Below, in pieces: positions 1 through 9,475 of a stretch of DNA of 64,000 nucleotides. The position numbers and the translations under genes were made by a program. The notes under the pieces are model-generated. The model made no database searches, was not told the origin of the DNA, and saw only the letters and a program-made list of their open reading frames with translations. The DNA lies in contig NZ_OY776574.1 in the NCBI RefSeq assembly GCF_963675815.1, positions 2,474,001 to 2,538,000 on the forward strand, in the 5' to 3' direction. Positions within the stretch are counted from its first letter, which is position 1, and every line of letters starts with the position of its first letter. The stretch comes from an uncultured Desulfuromusa sp. GTDB taxonomy: Bacteria; Desulfobacterota; Desulfuromonadia; Desulfuromonadales; Geopsychrobacteraceae.

Positions 1-184
1 AGCGCTGTCTGTGATTGTTCAGGTGATTTCATTCCGTTACTGGGGGCGAAGAGTTTTCAGAATGGCTCCTATCCACCATCACTTTGAATTAAAAGGGTGG
101 GCAGAACCTAAAATTATCGTTCGATTTTGGATTATCAGCATTGTGCTGGCATTGATTGCTCTCTCGACGTTGAAACTGCGATGA
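1..184 (+). CDS. mraY: MraY, C-terminal end (partial)
   Basis: The window opens inside a reading frame (codons in register from base 2) that encodes the last ~60 residues of phospho-MurNAc-pentapeptide translocase. MraY is the inner-membrane enzyme that makes lipid I from undecaprenyl phosphate and UDP-MurNAc-pentapeptide. The diagnostic MAPIHHHFEL segment and the following KGWAE are present, then a last hydrophobic helix and the stop at 182-184. The stop overlaps the murD start in an ATGA, as expected in a dcw operon. The N-terminal part lies outside the window, so nothing can be said about its start. Confidence 0.95.
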   Translation, partial: ALSVIVQVISFRYWGRRVFRMAPIHHHFELKGWAEPKIIVRFWIISIVLALIALSTLKLR

Positions 185-1542
185 AAATTGATTATAGCGA
201 TAAGAAGGTTGTTGTCATTGGTGCGGGACGGAGCGGTATTGCGCTGGTGCACTATTTTCTTGAGCGTGGTGCGACGGTCGCATTGTCTGATATGCGTGAG
301 CGTAAACAGATCGCCGGTCTTGAAGGGTTAACTGAATTACCGATACGGCTCGATTTAGGCGGCCATAATCTGGAGTTGTTTGCACAGGCTGATCTGATTG
401 CTGTCAGTCCGGGAGTTCCTCTGTCTTGTGAACCATTGCGAAGGGCGTCATCATGCGGTATTCCACTGCTTGGTGAAATTGAACTGGCTGCGCGAGAAAT
501 CGGTGTCCCGATCATTGGTGTCACCGGCACCAATGGAAAGTCAACGACAACCAGTCTGATTGGTAAAATAATGGCGGACTGGGGGAGACACGTTTTTGTC
601 GGTGGAAACCTGGGAACTCCCCTGATTGAAGCCTGTTCTTCTGACATTGATGGTGTCGTTGTGGAACTCTCTTCTTTCCAGTTGGAAACGATTGATCAAT
701 TCCATCCCTCCATCGCTTTGCTTCTGAACCTGAGCTCAGATCATCTTGATCGTTACCCTGATCTTCAAAATTATTATGCTGCCAAGCTGGAAATTTTCAG
801 GAATATGACGGCGGCAGATTTTGTTGTTTTAAATGCTGACGATCCGGAAGTGTGTCGATTGACCCCTGAATTGAAAGCGACAAAAGTGTGGTTCTCAGCT
901 AAAGGACGGATGGTAGACGGTCTGGTCAGGTTGGGTGACAGGCTGGTCTGGAACTGGGCCGGGGCCGATATTCAACTGCCCCTGGCTGAACTGAAACTTT
1001 CCGGCGAACATAATATTGAAAATGCTATGGCCGCGATGATCCCTGCACTGTTGCAAGGGTGTCCGGCAGAATTGGCATGGAAAGCCGTTTGCTCATTCAG
1101 AGGGCTTCAACACCGGATGCAATTGGTGCGGCATTTGAACGGAGTCGACTGGTATAACGATTCAAAAGGGACCAATGTCGGCAGTGTGATGAAGAGTCTG
1201 GCTGGTTTTTCTTCTGCCGTGACCTTGATTGCCGGTGGCAAAGACAAAGGCGGCGACTATACTCTGCTGAGGCCGCAATTAGAGCAGAAGGTCGATTGTC
1301 TGATTTTGATTGGCGAAGCGGCTCAGAAGATGGCGACAGTTCTCTCCGGCAGCTGTGAGATCCGCATTGCGGCAGATTTGAAGGCTGCCGTTCAGCAAGC
1401 TTATATCGCTACAAAGGCCGGTGGCACGGTATTGCTCTCACCGGCTTGCTCAAGCTTCGACATGTTTCCCAATTATCAAGTCCGTGGGGAAGAGTTTGAA
1501 CGTCTGGTCAAGGAGCTTCCTGCGCAGGGGGTGACACCATGA
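181..1542 (+). CDS. murD: UDP-N-acetylmuramoylalanine--D-glutamate ligase MurD
   Basis: Cytoplasmic Mur ligase that adds D-glutamate to UDP-MurNAc-L-alanine using ATP. The 453-residue length is usual for the family. An N-terminal Rossmann-like segment (VVVIGAGRSG) is followed by the ATP-binding loop GTNGKSTTTS at about residues 115-124, and by the later Mur-ligase signatures HRM and NDSKGTN in the central and C-terminal domains. I chose ATG 181, not the in-frame upstream codon at 127, because 181 forms an ATGA overlap with the mraY stop and the upstream residues are simply mraY read in another frame. It overlaps ftsW by 4 bases at its 3' end. Confidence 0.97.
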   Translation: MKIDYSDKKVVVIGAGRSGIALVHYFLERGATVALSDMRERKQIAGLEGLTELPIRLDLGGHNLELFAQADLIAVSPGVPLSCEPLRRASSCGIPLLGEIELAAREIGVPIIGVTGTNGKSTTTSLIGKIMADWGRHVFVGGNLGTPLIEACSSDIDGVVVELSSFQLETIDQFHPSIALLLNLSSDHLDRYPDLQNYYAAKLEIFRNMTAADFVVLNADDPEVCRLTPELKATKVWFSAKGRMVDGLVRLGDRLVWNWAGADIQLPLAELKLSGEHNIENAMAAMIPALLQGCPAELAWKAVCSFRGLQHRMQLVRHLNGVDWYNDSKGTNVGSVMKSLAGFSSAVTLIAGGKDKGGDYTLLRPQLEQKVDCLILIGEAAQKMATVLSGSCEIRIAADLKAAVQQAYIATKAGGTVLLSPACSSFDMFPNYQVRGEEFERLVKELPAQGVTP

Positions 1543-2642
1543 CCTTCCGACGCGATATTGATACCACTCTGCTGCTGTTGACGGTTTCCCTGACTTGTAT
1601 TGGTGTCGTGATGGTCTATTCCTCTTCAGCAATTATGGCAGCTGAGCGGTTTAACGATGGTTTCTATTTCCTGAAAAGGCAGCTCTTTTATACCCTGGTT
1701 GGTTTTGTCCTGATGGCTGTAACAACTTATTTCAATTATCAGAACTGGCGCAAGTTGGCTGTCATTGCGCTGCTCGGCAGCATTGTCCTGCTGGCATTAC
1801 TGTTTATTCCGGGTTTAGGTGTTCGAGTCGGTGGAGCGATGCGTTGGCTGCGTTTGCCTGGTCTGACAGTCCAACCGGCAGAATTGGTCAAGTTGACGCT
1901 GGTGCTCTACCTGGCTCATTCCCTTACGCGAAAAAAAGAAAAAGTCCGGTCGCTGCTTAAAGGGTATCTCCCGTATATGATCGTTCTGGGTGTGTTGCTG
2001 GGAATGTTGCTGAAACAGCCCGATTTAGGCAGTGCCATGATCATTGCCGGAGTTGCTCTTTCGATGCTGATCGTTGCCGGTGTGCGCTGGCGTTATATCA
2101 TGCCGACAATTCTGATGACATTGCCGGTGGTCTATTTTTTGATCATGCAGGTTGATTACCGCCGCCGACGGATTATGGCTTTTCTTGATCCGTGGGATGA
2201 TCCTTTTGATACCGGTTTCCAGATTATCCAAAGTATGGTCGCTTTTGGAAAAGGGGGCGTATTGGGGCAGGGATTGGGAATTGGTGAACAAAAATTATTT
2301 TATCTGCCTGAAGCGCATACGGATTTCATTTTTTCAGTAATCGGCGAAGAGCTGGGCTTGATAGGTGTACTTGTTATTGCGGGGCTTTTTCTGATGTTGA
2401 TTTTTTGCGGTATCCGTATCTCTTTGCAATGTCAGGATCCCTTTGGCCGTAATTTGGCGTTTGGATTGAGTTTGCTGCTTGGGTTGGAGGCCTTTGTCAA
2501 TCTGGCGGTGTGCATGGGACTGTTGCCGACGAAAGGGCTGGCCCTGCCGTTTGTCTCTTATGGCGGGACAAGTCTTGTCGTGAGTCTGATTGCTGTGGGA
2601 ATTCTCCTCAATATTTCAAACTCATTGGGAGCCAAAAAATGA
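1539..2642 (+). CDS. ftsW: Septal peptidoglycan glycosyltransferase FtsW (SEDS family)
   Basis: Polytopic inner-membrane SEDS protein that polymerises lipid II at the division septum with its partner class B PBP. The 367 residues contain about ten hydrophobic segments. SEDS hallmarks include the first-helix VMVYSSSA, RWLRLPG, QPDLGSAM, and the C-terminal GLLPTKGLALPFVSYGG, which contains the family signature. The start overlaps the murD stop (ATGA) and the stop overlaps the murG start, so translation is likely coupled. RodA is the alternative SEDS member, but the position between murD and murG argues for FtsW. Confidence 0.96.
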   Translation: MTFRRDIDTTLLLLTVSLTCIGVVMVYSSSAIMAAERFNDGFYFLKRQLFYTLVGFVLMAVTTYFNYQNWRKLAVIALLGSIVLLALLFIPGLGVRVGGAMRWLRLPGLTVQPAELVKLTLVLYLAHSLTRKKEKVRSLLKGYLPYMIVLGVLLGMLLKQPDLGSAMIIAGVALSMLIVAGVRWRYIMPTILMTLPVVYFLIMQVDYRRRRIMAFLDPWDDPFDTGFQIIQSMVAFGKGGVLGQGLGIGEQKLFYLPEAHTDFIFSVIGEELGLIGVLVIAGLFLMLIFCGIRISLQCQDPFGRNLAFGLSLLLGLEAFVNLAVCMGLLPTKGLALPFVSYGGTSLVVSLIAVGILLNISNSLGAKK

Positions 2643-3730
2643 GGCTGCTACTGGCCGGTGGTGGAACCGGAGGGCATCTGTTTCCGGCTGTTGCTCTTGC
2701 GCAGTTGCTGCTTAAACAGGATGAGACTGCAGCGGTTCAGTTTGTCGGCACAGAGCGAGGTTTGGAGTCTCGATTATTGCCAAAACTGGGATTGCCATTG
2801 GCAACGGTCGATATGGTTGGAGTCGTTGGTCGCGGATTGCGAGGTAAGCTGGAATTGTTACCCAAATTATTCAAAAGTGTCGTTCAGGCACATAAAATAT
2901 TGGGCGGATTTCAACCGGATCTGGTTGTCGGTGTCGGTGGGTATGTTTCGGTCCCCGTGTTATTGATGGCAAAGATGAAAGGGATTCCTTACCTGATTCA
3001 CGAGCAGAATGCGATTCCCGGGTTAAGTAACCGACTCCTGGGCCGGTGGGCAAAATTAATCTGTTTGTCGGTTGCAGAGAGTAGCGCAGGATTTCCCGGA
3101 ACAAAAACTGTTGTGACCGGTAATCCTTTACGACAAGGGTTTGACGACATTGCTGCTGAAATCTCTGATCCTGGGACCCTGTTGATTTTTGGTGGTAGCC
3201 GGGGAGCCAGAGCCATAAATCAGGCTGTGGTGGAAATGCTGCCGTTGATCAAAACCTGGCCGGTAAAACCAGTGATTCTCCATCAGACCGGTGACGAAGA
3301 TTTTCACCAGGTTCAGCAGGCTTATCGGGATTCCGGGTTTGATCCAGATCAGGTTGTTCCGTTTATTGACGATATGTCCAAGGCGTATTCGGAAGCGAGT
3401 CTGGTGATCTGTCGTGCCGGAGCAACGACTTTAGCGGAGCTGACGGTTTGTGGCAGGGCGGCAATTTTGATCCCGTTTCCTCATGCTGCGGGCGATCATC
3501 AGACTGCCAATGCGAAAGCGTTGGAGAAGGCGGGTGCGGCAAAGCTGCTACCACAGAATGAATTGGAAGCCGATCGCCTTGCTGCTCTCGTAAAAGAGTT
3601 GCTTGAAGATCGGGAAGGATTAAAAAATATGGCGGAAAAGGGGCGGCAGATAGGTTTTCCGGGCGCTGCTGAACGCATTCTCAATGAATGCAGAGGTGTC
3701 CTCGCGTTGCCGCAGGTGGAGGGAATATAA
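2639..3730 (+). CDS. murG: UDP-GlcNAc:lipid I N-acetylglucosaminyltransferase MurG
   Basis: Peripheral GT-B glycosyltransferase that converts lipid I to lipid II on the inner face of the membrane. The 363-residue protein starts with the glycine-rich loop GGGTGGHLFPA, followed by HEQNAIPG, the mid-protein GGSRGARAIN loop that opens the C-terminal Rossmann domain, and the UDP-GlcNAc-binding CRAGATTLAEL. The ATG at 2639 sits in an ATGA overlap with ftsW. The open frame extends upstream to 2510 but there reads through ftsW out of frame, so the longer start is rejected. The stop abuts the murC ATG directly. Confidence 0.97.
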   Translation: MRLLLAGGGTGGHLFPAVALAQLLLKQDETAAVQFVGTERGLESRLLPKLGLPLATVDMVGVVGRGLRGKLELLPKLFKSVVQAHKILGGFQPDLVVGVGGYVSVPVLLMAKMKGIPYLIHEQNAIPGLSNRLLGRWAKLICLSVAESSAGFPGTKTVVTGNPLRQGFDDIAAEISDPGTLLIFGGSRGARAINQAVVEMLPLIKTWPVKPVILHQTGDEDFHQVQQAYRDSGFDPDQVVPFIDDMSKAYSEASLVICRAGATTLAELTVCGRAAILIPFPHAAGDHQTANAKALEKAGAAKLLPQNELEADRLAALVKELLEDREGLKNMAEKGRQIGFPGAAERILNECRGVLALPQVEGI

Positions 3731-5116
3731 ATGTACGGACGGATCAAAAAAATTCATTTTGTCGGTATCGGTGGAATAGGAATGAGCGGTATCGCAGAGT
3801 TACTGTTGAACCAGGGATACCGTGTCTCCGGCTCGGATCTGCGCGAATCGGACACGACGCTACGGTTGGCTGAACTGGGTGGTGAAATTATCATTGGTCA
3901 CAGCGCTGAAAATATTACCGAGGTTGACGTTGTTGTCACCTCGACAGCGGTTAAGGCTGATAATCCCGAGGTTGTCGAAGCTTTACGACAGCATGTTGCG
4001 GTGATTCCACGTGCAGAAATGCTGGCGGAACTGATGCGGATGAAGTACGGCATCGCTATCGCCGGAACTCATGGCAAAACGACCACGACAAGTATGATGT
4101 CGGTGGTGTTGCATCACGCCGGCATTGATCCAACAGCCGTTATTGGCGGCAAGCTGGATGCTTTCGGTTCAAATGCGAAACTGGGTCGGGGCAAATTTCT
4201 GGTCGCTGAAGCAGATGAATCCGATGGCTCTTTTATGCATCTGTCCCCAACAATTGCGGTGGTTACAAATATCGATGCAGATCACCTTGACTTCTATTCA
4301 GGAATCGATGAGATCAAACAGATCTTTATTGATTTCATCAACAAGGTTCCCTTTTATGGTCGTGCGGTTCTCTGTCTGGAAGACCGGAATATTCAGGAGA
4401 TCCTCCCTTCAGTTAAAAAGCGATTCACGACTTATGGGTTCAGTAGTCAGGCTGATTTTTATGCTGAAGATATCCAGCATCGCCAGGGACGTACCAGCTT
4501 TACGGCTTTCTATCAGGGGGAAGAGCTAGGCCGTATTTCTTTCCGGATGCCTGGCCGACATAATGTTCTGAATGCTCTGTCGGTGATTGCTGTTGCCCAT
4601 GAACTGGAAATACCATTTCAAACGATTATCGGCGGTTTTCGCAATTTTGGCGGGTTACAGCGGCGCTTTGAACTGCGGGATGAAATTAATAACATCATGA
4701 TTATTGATGATTATGGTCATCATCCTGCTGAGATCAAGGCGACCCTGGGGGCTGCAAAAAGCAGTTGGAACAAGCGTGTTATTGCCGTTTTCCAACCCCA
4801 CCGTTTCAGCCGGACTGCGGCGTTGTTTGATGATTTTTTGACTGCATTTTATCAGGCGGATCATTTGGTAATTACAGATGTCTATGCTGCAGGTGAAGAC
4901 CCGATTGATGGGGCCTCCGGAGAAGCTCTGGCGCAGGGAATTATAGAGCATGGGCATAAAGCGGTGACTTACAGGCCATCTTTGGAAGAGGTGACTGAAT
5001 TTGTGGCAGAAATTGCCGAGCCGGGAGATATGGTGGTGACCCTTGGTGCGGGAAACATCAATCAGGTTTGTCGTTTGCTGGCTGAAAAATTACGCAACGA
5101 AGTTCTGCAGGGATGA
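3731..5116 (+). CDS. murC: UDP-N-acetylmuramate--L-alanine ligase MurC
   Basis: First Mur ligase of the cytoplasmic pathway, joining L-alanine to UDP-MurNAc. The 461 residues begin with the family N-terminus HFVGIGGIGMSGIAE. The ATP loop GTHGKTTTTSM lies at about 113-123, EADESDGSF follows, and the conserved DDYGHHPAEI and HRFSR are in the C-terminal half. It starts on the base after the murG stop and overlaps ddl by ATGA. In many relatives murB follows murC directly. Here it does not, and no MurB-like frame is present in the cluster. Confidence 0.97.
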   Translation: MYGRIKKIHFVGIGGIGMSGIAELLLNQGYRVSGSDLRESDTTLRLAELGGEIIIGHSAENITEVDVVVTSTAVKADNPEVVEALRQHVAVIPRAEMLAELMRMKYGIAIAGTHGKTTTTSMMSVVLHHAGIDPTAVIGGKLDAFGSNAKLGRGKFLVAEADESDGSFMHLSPTIAVVTNIDADHLDFYSGIDEIKQIFIDFINKVPFYGRAVLCLEDRNIQEILPSVKKRFTTYGFSSQADFYAEDIQHRQGRTSFTAFYQGEELGRISFRMPGRHNVLNALSVIAVAHELEIPFQTIIGGFRNFGGLQRRFELRDEINNIMIIDDYGHHPAEIKATLGAAKSSWNKRVIAVFQPHRFSRTAALFDDFLTAFYQADHLVITDVYAAGEDPIDGASGEALAQGIIEHGHKAVTYRPSLEEVTEFVAEIAEPGDMVVTLGAGNINQVCRLLAEKLRNEVLQG

Positions 5117-6048
5117 GTATGTTGACGCGTGAAGAGATGAAGACAAAGAAGATAGGAGTTTTGCTTGGCGGTCTGTCGGCTGAACGGGAAGTCTCTTTGA
5201 AAACGGGAAATGCATCTCTGCGGGCTTTGCAACAACTGGGTTATGATGCTGTTGCTATTGATGTGAAAACGACTCTGTCTCAACAATTGCTTGAAGCCGG
5301 TATTGAGGTTGCTTTTATTGCTCTTCACGGTCGTTTTGGTGAAGATGGCCGGGTTCAGGGACTGTTGGAGTTGATGCATATTCCCTACACCGGCAGTGGT
5401 GTGATGTCATCCAGCATGGCGATTGACAAAGTCATGACCAAACAATTGCTCTGTTATCATCAGTTACCGACACCCCGATTTGATTTCATGGGTCCCGGTG
5501 ATTCCGCTCGGGATCTTGCGTTGCGTTGCAAGCATTTGCCTCTGGTGGTTAAACCTTCCCGTGAAGGCTCAACCATAGGTATTACGATTGCCAAAAATCA
5601 TGATGACCTCGTCTCTGGTATTCATAAGGCTGCAGCTTTGGACGGTACTGTGCTGGTTGAGGAATATATTGAGGGAGTAGAACTGACCGTATCCGTGCTG
5701 AATGGTGAAGTTTGCCCTGTGATCCAGATCGTTCCCAAGAGTGGATTCTACGATTACCAGTCGAAATATACGACGGGAGCTACCGAATATCTGATCCCGG
5801 CTCCGATTGCTGCTGACACCTACAAACAGGTGCAGGAAGCAGCGCTTAGGGCTTGTGACGTTCTCGGTTGTCGGGGGGCCGCGCGAGTCGACTTTATGTG
5901 TCGCGAGAAAGACTTTTACTGCATCGAGGTAAATACGATTCCAGGAATGACGGAAACGAGTTTGTTGCCACAGGCGGCTAAAGCTGCCGGAATTGATTTT
6001 CCGCAGTTAGTCGAGATGATATTGCTTGATGCCGATATGGACAAATGA
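5113..6048 (+). CDS. ddl: D-alanine--D-alanine ligase
   Basis: ATP-grasp ligase that makes the D-Ala-D-Ala dipeptide added by MurF. The 311 residues carry the N-terminal GGLSAEREVSLKTG, the HGRFGEDGRVQGLLE substrate loop, PSREGSTIGI, the VLVEEYIEG segment, and the C-terminal metal/ATP-binding VNTIPGMTETSL. ATG 5113 overlaps the murC stop. A second ATG at 5119 and a third at 5137 are also possible because the first eight residues are not conserved. In the dcw context it feeds the same precursor pool as MurC and MurD. Confidence 0.96.
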   Translation: MSMLTREEMKTKKIGVLLGGLSAEREVSLKTGNASLRALQQLGYDAVAIDVKTTLSQQLLEAGIEVAFIALHGRFGEDGRVQGLLELMHIPYTGSGVMSSSMAIDKVMTKQLLCYHQLPTPRFDFMGPGDSARDLALRCKHLPLVVKPSREGSTIGITIAKNHDDLVSGIHKAAALDGTVLVEEYIEGVELTVSVLNGEVCPVIQIVPKSGFYDYQSKYTTGATEYLIPAPIAADTYKQVQEAALRACDVLGCRGAARVDFMCREKDFYCIEVNTIPGMTETSLLPQAAKAAGIDFPQLVEMILLDADMDK

Positions 6049-6055
6049 GAACAAC

Positions 6056-6904
6056 ATGCGTGATCTGAAAAAAAATCAGAAACAAAGCAAGAAGGTTCGT
6101 CAGAATCGGCTGAACAAAAAATCCAAGCCTTTGAACTGGCGGAAAATATTGCGCCGGACATTACGGGTCGGAGCGGCTGTTTTCAGTATTTCCCTGTTTG
6201 TTGTCGGTGGTTTTTTTGTTACCCAGTTGTTATTAGCTTCCGATTTGTTTCGGGTTGATCAAATCACGGTGCAGGGAAATGATCGTCTCAGCGAGGTGCA
6301 AATTGAAGCGTTGTCGGATATTGACGTTGGAATCAATACGTTCCATCTGGACTTGGGGCTTATAGGCCAGAAGATTGAGGAAAATCCCTGGGTAAAAGAG
6401 GCGCGGGTGCAGAGAATATTTCCCCGACAAGTTGTGATCAGTCTCAAAGAACGGAAACCTGTTGCCATCGTCAACCTTGGGTATCTTTATTATCTCGATA
6501 ATCAGGGAGAGGTTTTTAAGGTTTTGGGCGCTGGTGACAATCTTGATTTTCCAATCGTAACCGGATTTGACCACGAGAAAGCCCAGCAGCACAATGCTGA
6601 CTATGCACAATATTTACGCCAGATTGTGGGACTTCTGGATAATTTGGAAAAACGCAAGCTGTTCGGTCTTGATCAGGTGTCCGAAATCCACCACGAAGAA
6701 GGCGGTGGTTTATCTCTTTTTACCTTGGCGGGTGGTGTGCAGGTGAAGCTGGGGGATACCGGATACAGTAAAAAACTGGATAGATTGGAAAGAATCTATG
6801 AGCAACTGCAACCTAAATTGCAGGTGCTTGACTATATTGATCTAAACGTTGATGAAAAAGTTATCGTACGCATTGAACGGCTGAATAAAAATGGCCAAAG
6901 CTGA
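6056..6904 (+). CDS. ftsQ: Cell division protein FtsQ
   Basis: Bitopic divisome protein that bridges cytoplasmic and periplasmic division components. The 282-residue protein has a strongly basic cytoplasmic N-terminus (about residues 1-40, rich in K and R), one transmembrane segment at about 43-63, and then a POTRA domain beginning around FRVDQITVQGNDRLS. The rest is the periplasmic beta domain with VKEARVQRIFPRQVVISLKERKPVA. ATG 6056 was preferred to the in-frame codon at 6026 because 6026 lies inside ddl. It sits just after the ddl stop and just before ftsA. Confidence 0.93.
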   Translation: MRDLKKNQKQSKKVRQNRLNKKSKPLNWRKILRRTLRVGAAVFSISLFVVGGFFVTQLLLASDLFRVDQITVQGNDRLSEVQIEALSDIDVGINTFHLDLGLIGQKIEENPWVKEARVQRIFPRQVVISLKERKPVAIVNLGYLYYLDNQGEVFKVLGAGDNLDFPIVTGFDHEKAQQHNADYAQYLRQIVGLLDNLEKRKLFGLDQVSEIHHEEGGGLSLFTLAGGVQVKLGDTGYSKKLDRLERIYEQLQPKLQVLDYIDLNVDEKVIVRIERLNKNGQS

Positions 6905-6919
6905 TACCAAGGGGGTGTC

Positions 6920-8151
6920 ATGAGTAAAAGAACTGAAAATTTAATTGTTGGACTTGATATCGGTACCACAAAAATCTGCTGTATTGTCGGCAATATGACG
7001 GAAGAAGGGCTCGATGTTGTCGGTATCGGAACCAGTCCATCAAAGGGATTGCGCAAGGGGGTCGTGATCAACATTGAAAGTACTGTCTCCGCAATTCAGA
7101 AGGCCATTCGGGAAGCAGAGCTGATGGCCGGTTGTGAAATTAAATCGGTTTTTGCCGGTATCGCCGGCGGACACATAAAGGGATTGAATTCGCAGGGAGT
7201 GATTGCGATTAAGAATCGTGAAGTGACAAGCGAAGATTTACAGCGTGTCATTGATGCCGCGAAAGCCATTGCGATTCCCATGGATCGCGAGGTTATGCAT
7301 ATTCTGCCGCAGGAATTTATTATTGATGACCAGGACGGGATTCGTGAACCGCTGGGAATGAGTGGAGTGCGTTTGGAAGCAAAGGTCCACATCGTAACCG
7401 GAGCGGTTGCCAGTGCACAGAATATTATCAAAAGCTGCAATCGGGCCGGGGCCGATGTTGCGGACAGTCGTTCTGGAACAATTGGCGAGCAGTGAAGCGG
7501 TCCTGTCGTCAGATGAAAAAGAGCTGGGGGTTGCATTAGTTGATATTGGCGGCGGAAACGGCTGATATCGCCATTTTTTCAGAAGGAGCCATAAAGCACA
7601 CATCTGTCCTGTCAATTGGTGGTGATCATTTGACCAATGATATCGCCGTGGGTTTAAGAACTCCGATGGCAGAAGCAGAAAAAATCAAACAGGCTTATGG
7701 CTGTTGTCTGACGTCAATGGTGGGAAAAGATGAGACCATCGAGGTTCCTTCTGTTGGGGGGCGTGAAGCAAGAATTTTATCACGGCAACTGTTGGCGGAG
7801 ATTCTTGAACCGCGGGTAGAAGAAATTTTTTCACTGGTGAATCGGGAAATTACGAAAAGCGGATACGGTGATTTGATTGCTTCAGGCGTTGTCATTACGG
7901 GTGGTAGCGCCATTCTTCCAGGTATGCCGGAACTGGCCGAACAGGTCTTTAATCTGCCTGTAAGACGTGGAAATCCTTTAGATATCGGTGGGTTAACCGA
8001 TGTTGTCAACTCACCGATTTATGCAACCGGGGTGGGCCTGGTTAAGTATGGGAGTCTGAACACCCAGGTGCAGAATTTTAAAATTGGCGAAAAGAACGTA
8101 TTTGAGCGGGTTTCACAGCGTATGAAGGAATGGTTCAGCGAATTTTTTTAA
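6920..8151 (+). pseudogene. ftsA: Cell division ATPase FtsA, interrupted by two apparent +1 insertions
   Basis: Actin-like ATPase that tethers FtsZ to the membrane. The frame from 6920 encodes the normal N-terminus (LIVGLDIGTTKICCIVG), then ends early at 7493-7495. From 7467 the expected continuation VVLEQLASSEAVLSSDE reads one frame on, and from about 7558 the next piece (TADIAIFSEGAIKHTSVLSIGGDH) reads one frame further, to a normal C-terminus at 8151. One extra base at about 7466 and one in the AAA run at 7556-7558 explain everything. Removing both gives a 409-residue protein of normal FtsA length. Every segment is conserved and the gene is normally needed for division, so sequencing or assembly error is more likely than real loss. 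Confidence 0.9.
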
Positions 8152-8173
8152 TAGCTAATTATATAATAATTAC

Positions 8174-8202
8174 TTGTTAAATATACAAAATTTTGGTAAA
8201 TT
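8174..8202 (+). promoter_or_regulatory. Candidate sigma-70 promoter for ftsZ
   Basis: In the AT-rich 121-base gap between ftsA and ftsZ there is TTGTTA (8174-8179), a 17-base spacer and TAAATT (8197-8202). The first three bases of each box fit the consensus well; the rest are weaker. It would give ftsZ its own transcript in addition to read-through from the dcw operon. Confidence 0.4.
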
Positions 8203-8272
8203 AAACTTACTTAAATATAACTAGTTTTCGAGTTCGCGGAGGAGTCGGAAACGCAACATCAGGGAGGGCATT

Positions 8273-9475
8273 ATGCCTAATCAAGAGGGAGTCATGTTTC
8301 AATTTGAAGCAGAATTGGATCAAGCCGCAAAAATCAAGGTTATTGGTGTTGGTGGAGGTGGTGGAAATGCCGTCAACACAATGATCAGCAACAACGTCGA
8401 GGGTGTGGAGTTTCTAACCGCCAATACCGATGCGCAGGCATTGCGTCGCAGTGATGCTTCGATGAAGATTCAACTGGGCGGGCATCTGACCAAAGGGTTG
8501 GGAGCAGGTGCAAATCCGGAAATTGGCCGTCAGGCGGCTGAGGAAGATAAACAACGACTGGTTGAAATGTTTGAAGGTGCCGACATGATTTTTGTGGCTG
8601 CCGGAATGGGTGGTGGCACGGGAACAGGGGCAGCACCCATTATTGCAGCAGCAGCAAAAGAAGCAGGCGCGTTAACTGTGGGCGTGGTGACCAAGCCGTT
8701 TACCCGGGAAGGTCGTCAGCGGATGAAGCGCGCTGAGGCCGGGATTGCTGAGCTGCGCGAAGTTGTTGACTCCCTCGTGGTTGTTCCCAACGATCGCTTG
8801 CTTGGTTTGGCTGGTAAGCATATGAGCATTTTAGATGCCTTTAAGCCGGCGGATGATGTTTTACGTCAGGCGGTTCAAGGCATTTCAGACTTGATTACAA
8901 CTGAAGGTCTTATCAATGTTGACTTTGCTGATGTCCGGACGGTCATGAGTAATCACGGAATGGCAATGATGGGAATCGGTGTTGCCGAAGGTGAACGCCG
9001 AGCCGCAGAGGCAGCCCATAATGCCATCAGCAGTCCGTTGCTGGAAGAAGTTGATATCTCAGGCGCTATGGGAGTACTGGTTAATATTTCGGGTTCTTCC
9101 AGTATGACCATGGAAGAATTTGAAGAAGCTTCAACGATCATCCATGAGAAGGTTCATGAAGATGCCAATATTATTGTTGGTCTGGTGATTGATGAAAGTC
9201 TTGGAGAAAAAATAAAAATTACGGCAATTGCGACCGGGTTTGGCGAGGTCTTTGAGGATAAGCAGGAGACTCCTGATGTCGTTGACCAGCGGATGCAAAC
9301 TTTATCCCAGATCAGCACTAAAATTGATCTTGATGTGCCGACTCATATTCGTAAACAACAACCAGCATCTTCAATGAGCCGAAGAAGTCGTGATCTGTCC
9401 AGCTCGACCCGGGATTTGTTTGTTGATGATGAACAGTTCGATATTCCGACTTTTCTGCGTCGGCGTGTTGACTGA
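8273..9475 (+). CDS. ftsZ: Cell division protein FtsZ
   Basis: Tubulin-like GTPase that forms the Z ring. The 400 residues contain the N-terminal IKVIGVGGGGGNAVNTM, the tubulin signature GGGTGTGAAP at about 113-122, NDRLL, and the synergy-loop region FADVRTVM. The C-terminal grip peptide DIPTFLRRR at the extreme end is the FtsA/ZipA binding site. Two starts are credible: ATG 8273 after GGGAGGG, and ATG 8294 after GAGGGAG, which gives the commoner MFQFE-type N-terminus. The leader from about 8220 carries a GGAGGAG stretch. A strong hairpin terminator follows at 9622. Confidence 0.97.
   Translation: MPNQEGVMFQFEAELDQAAKIKVIGVGGGGGNAVNTMISNNVEGVEFLTANTDAQALRRSDASMKIQLGGHLTKGLGAGANPEIGRQAAEEDKQRLVEMFEGADMIFVAAGMGGGTGTGAAPIIAAAAKEAGALTVGVVTKPFTREGRQRMKRAEAGIAELREVVDSLVVVPNDRLLGLAGKHMSILDAFKPADDVLRQAVQGISDLITTEGLINVDFADVRTVMSNHGMAMMGIGVAEGERRAAEAAHNAISSPLLEEVDISGAMGVLVNISGSSSMTMEEFEEASTIIHEKVHEDANIIVGLVIDESLGEKIKITAIATGFGEVFEDKQETPDVVDQRMQTLSQISTKIDLDVPTHIRKQQPASSMSRRSRDLSSSTRDLFVDDEQFDIPTFLRRRVD

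Noticed and set aside
7466..7558. Programmed frameshifting in ftsA
   Set aside because: There are two separate shifts, no slippery heptamer or downstream structure stands out, and FtsA is not known to use recoding. Sequence error is simpler.
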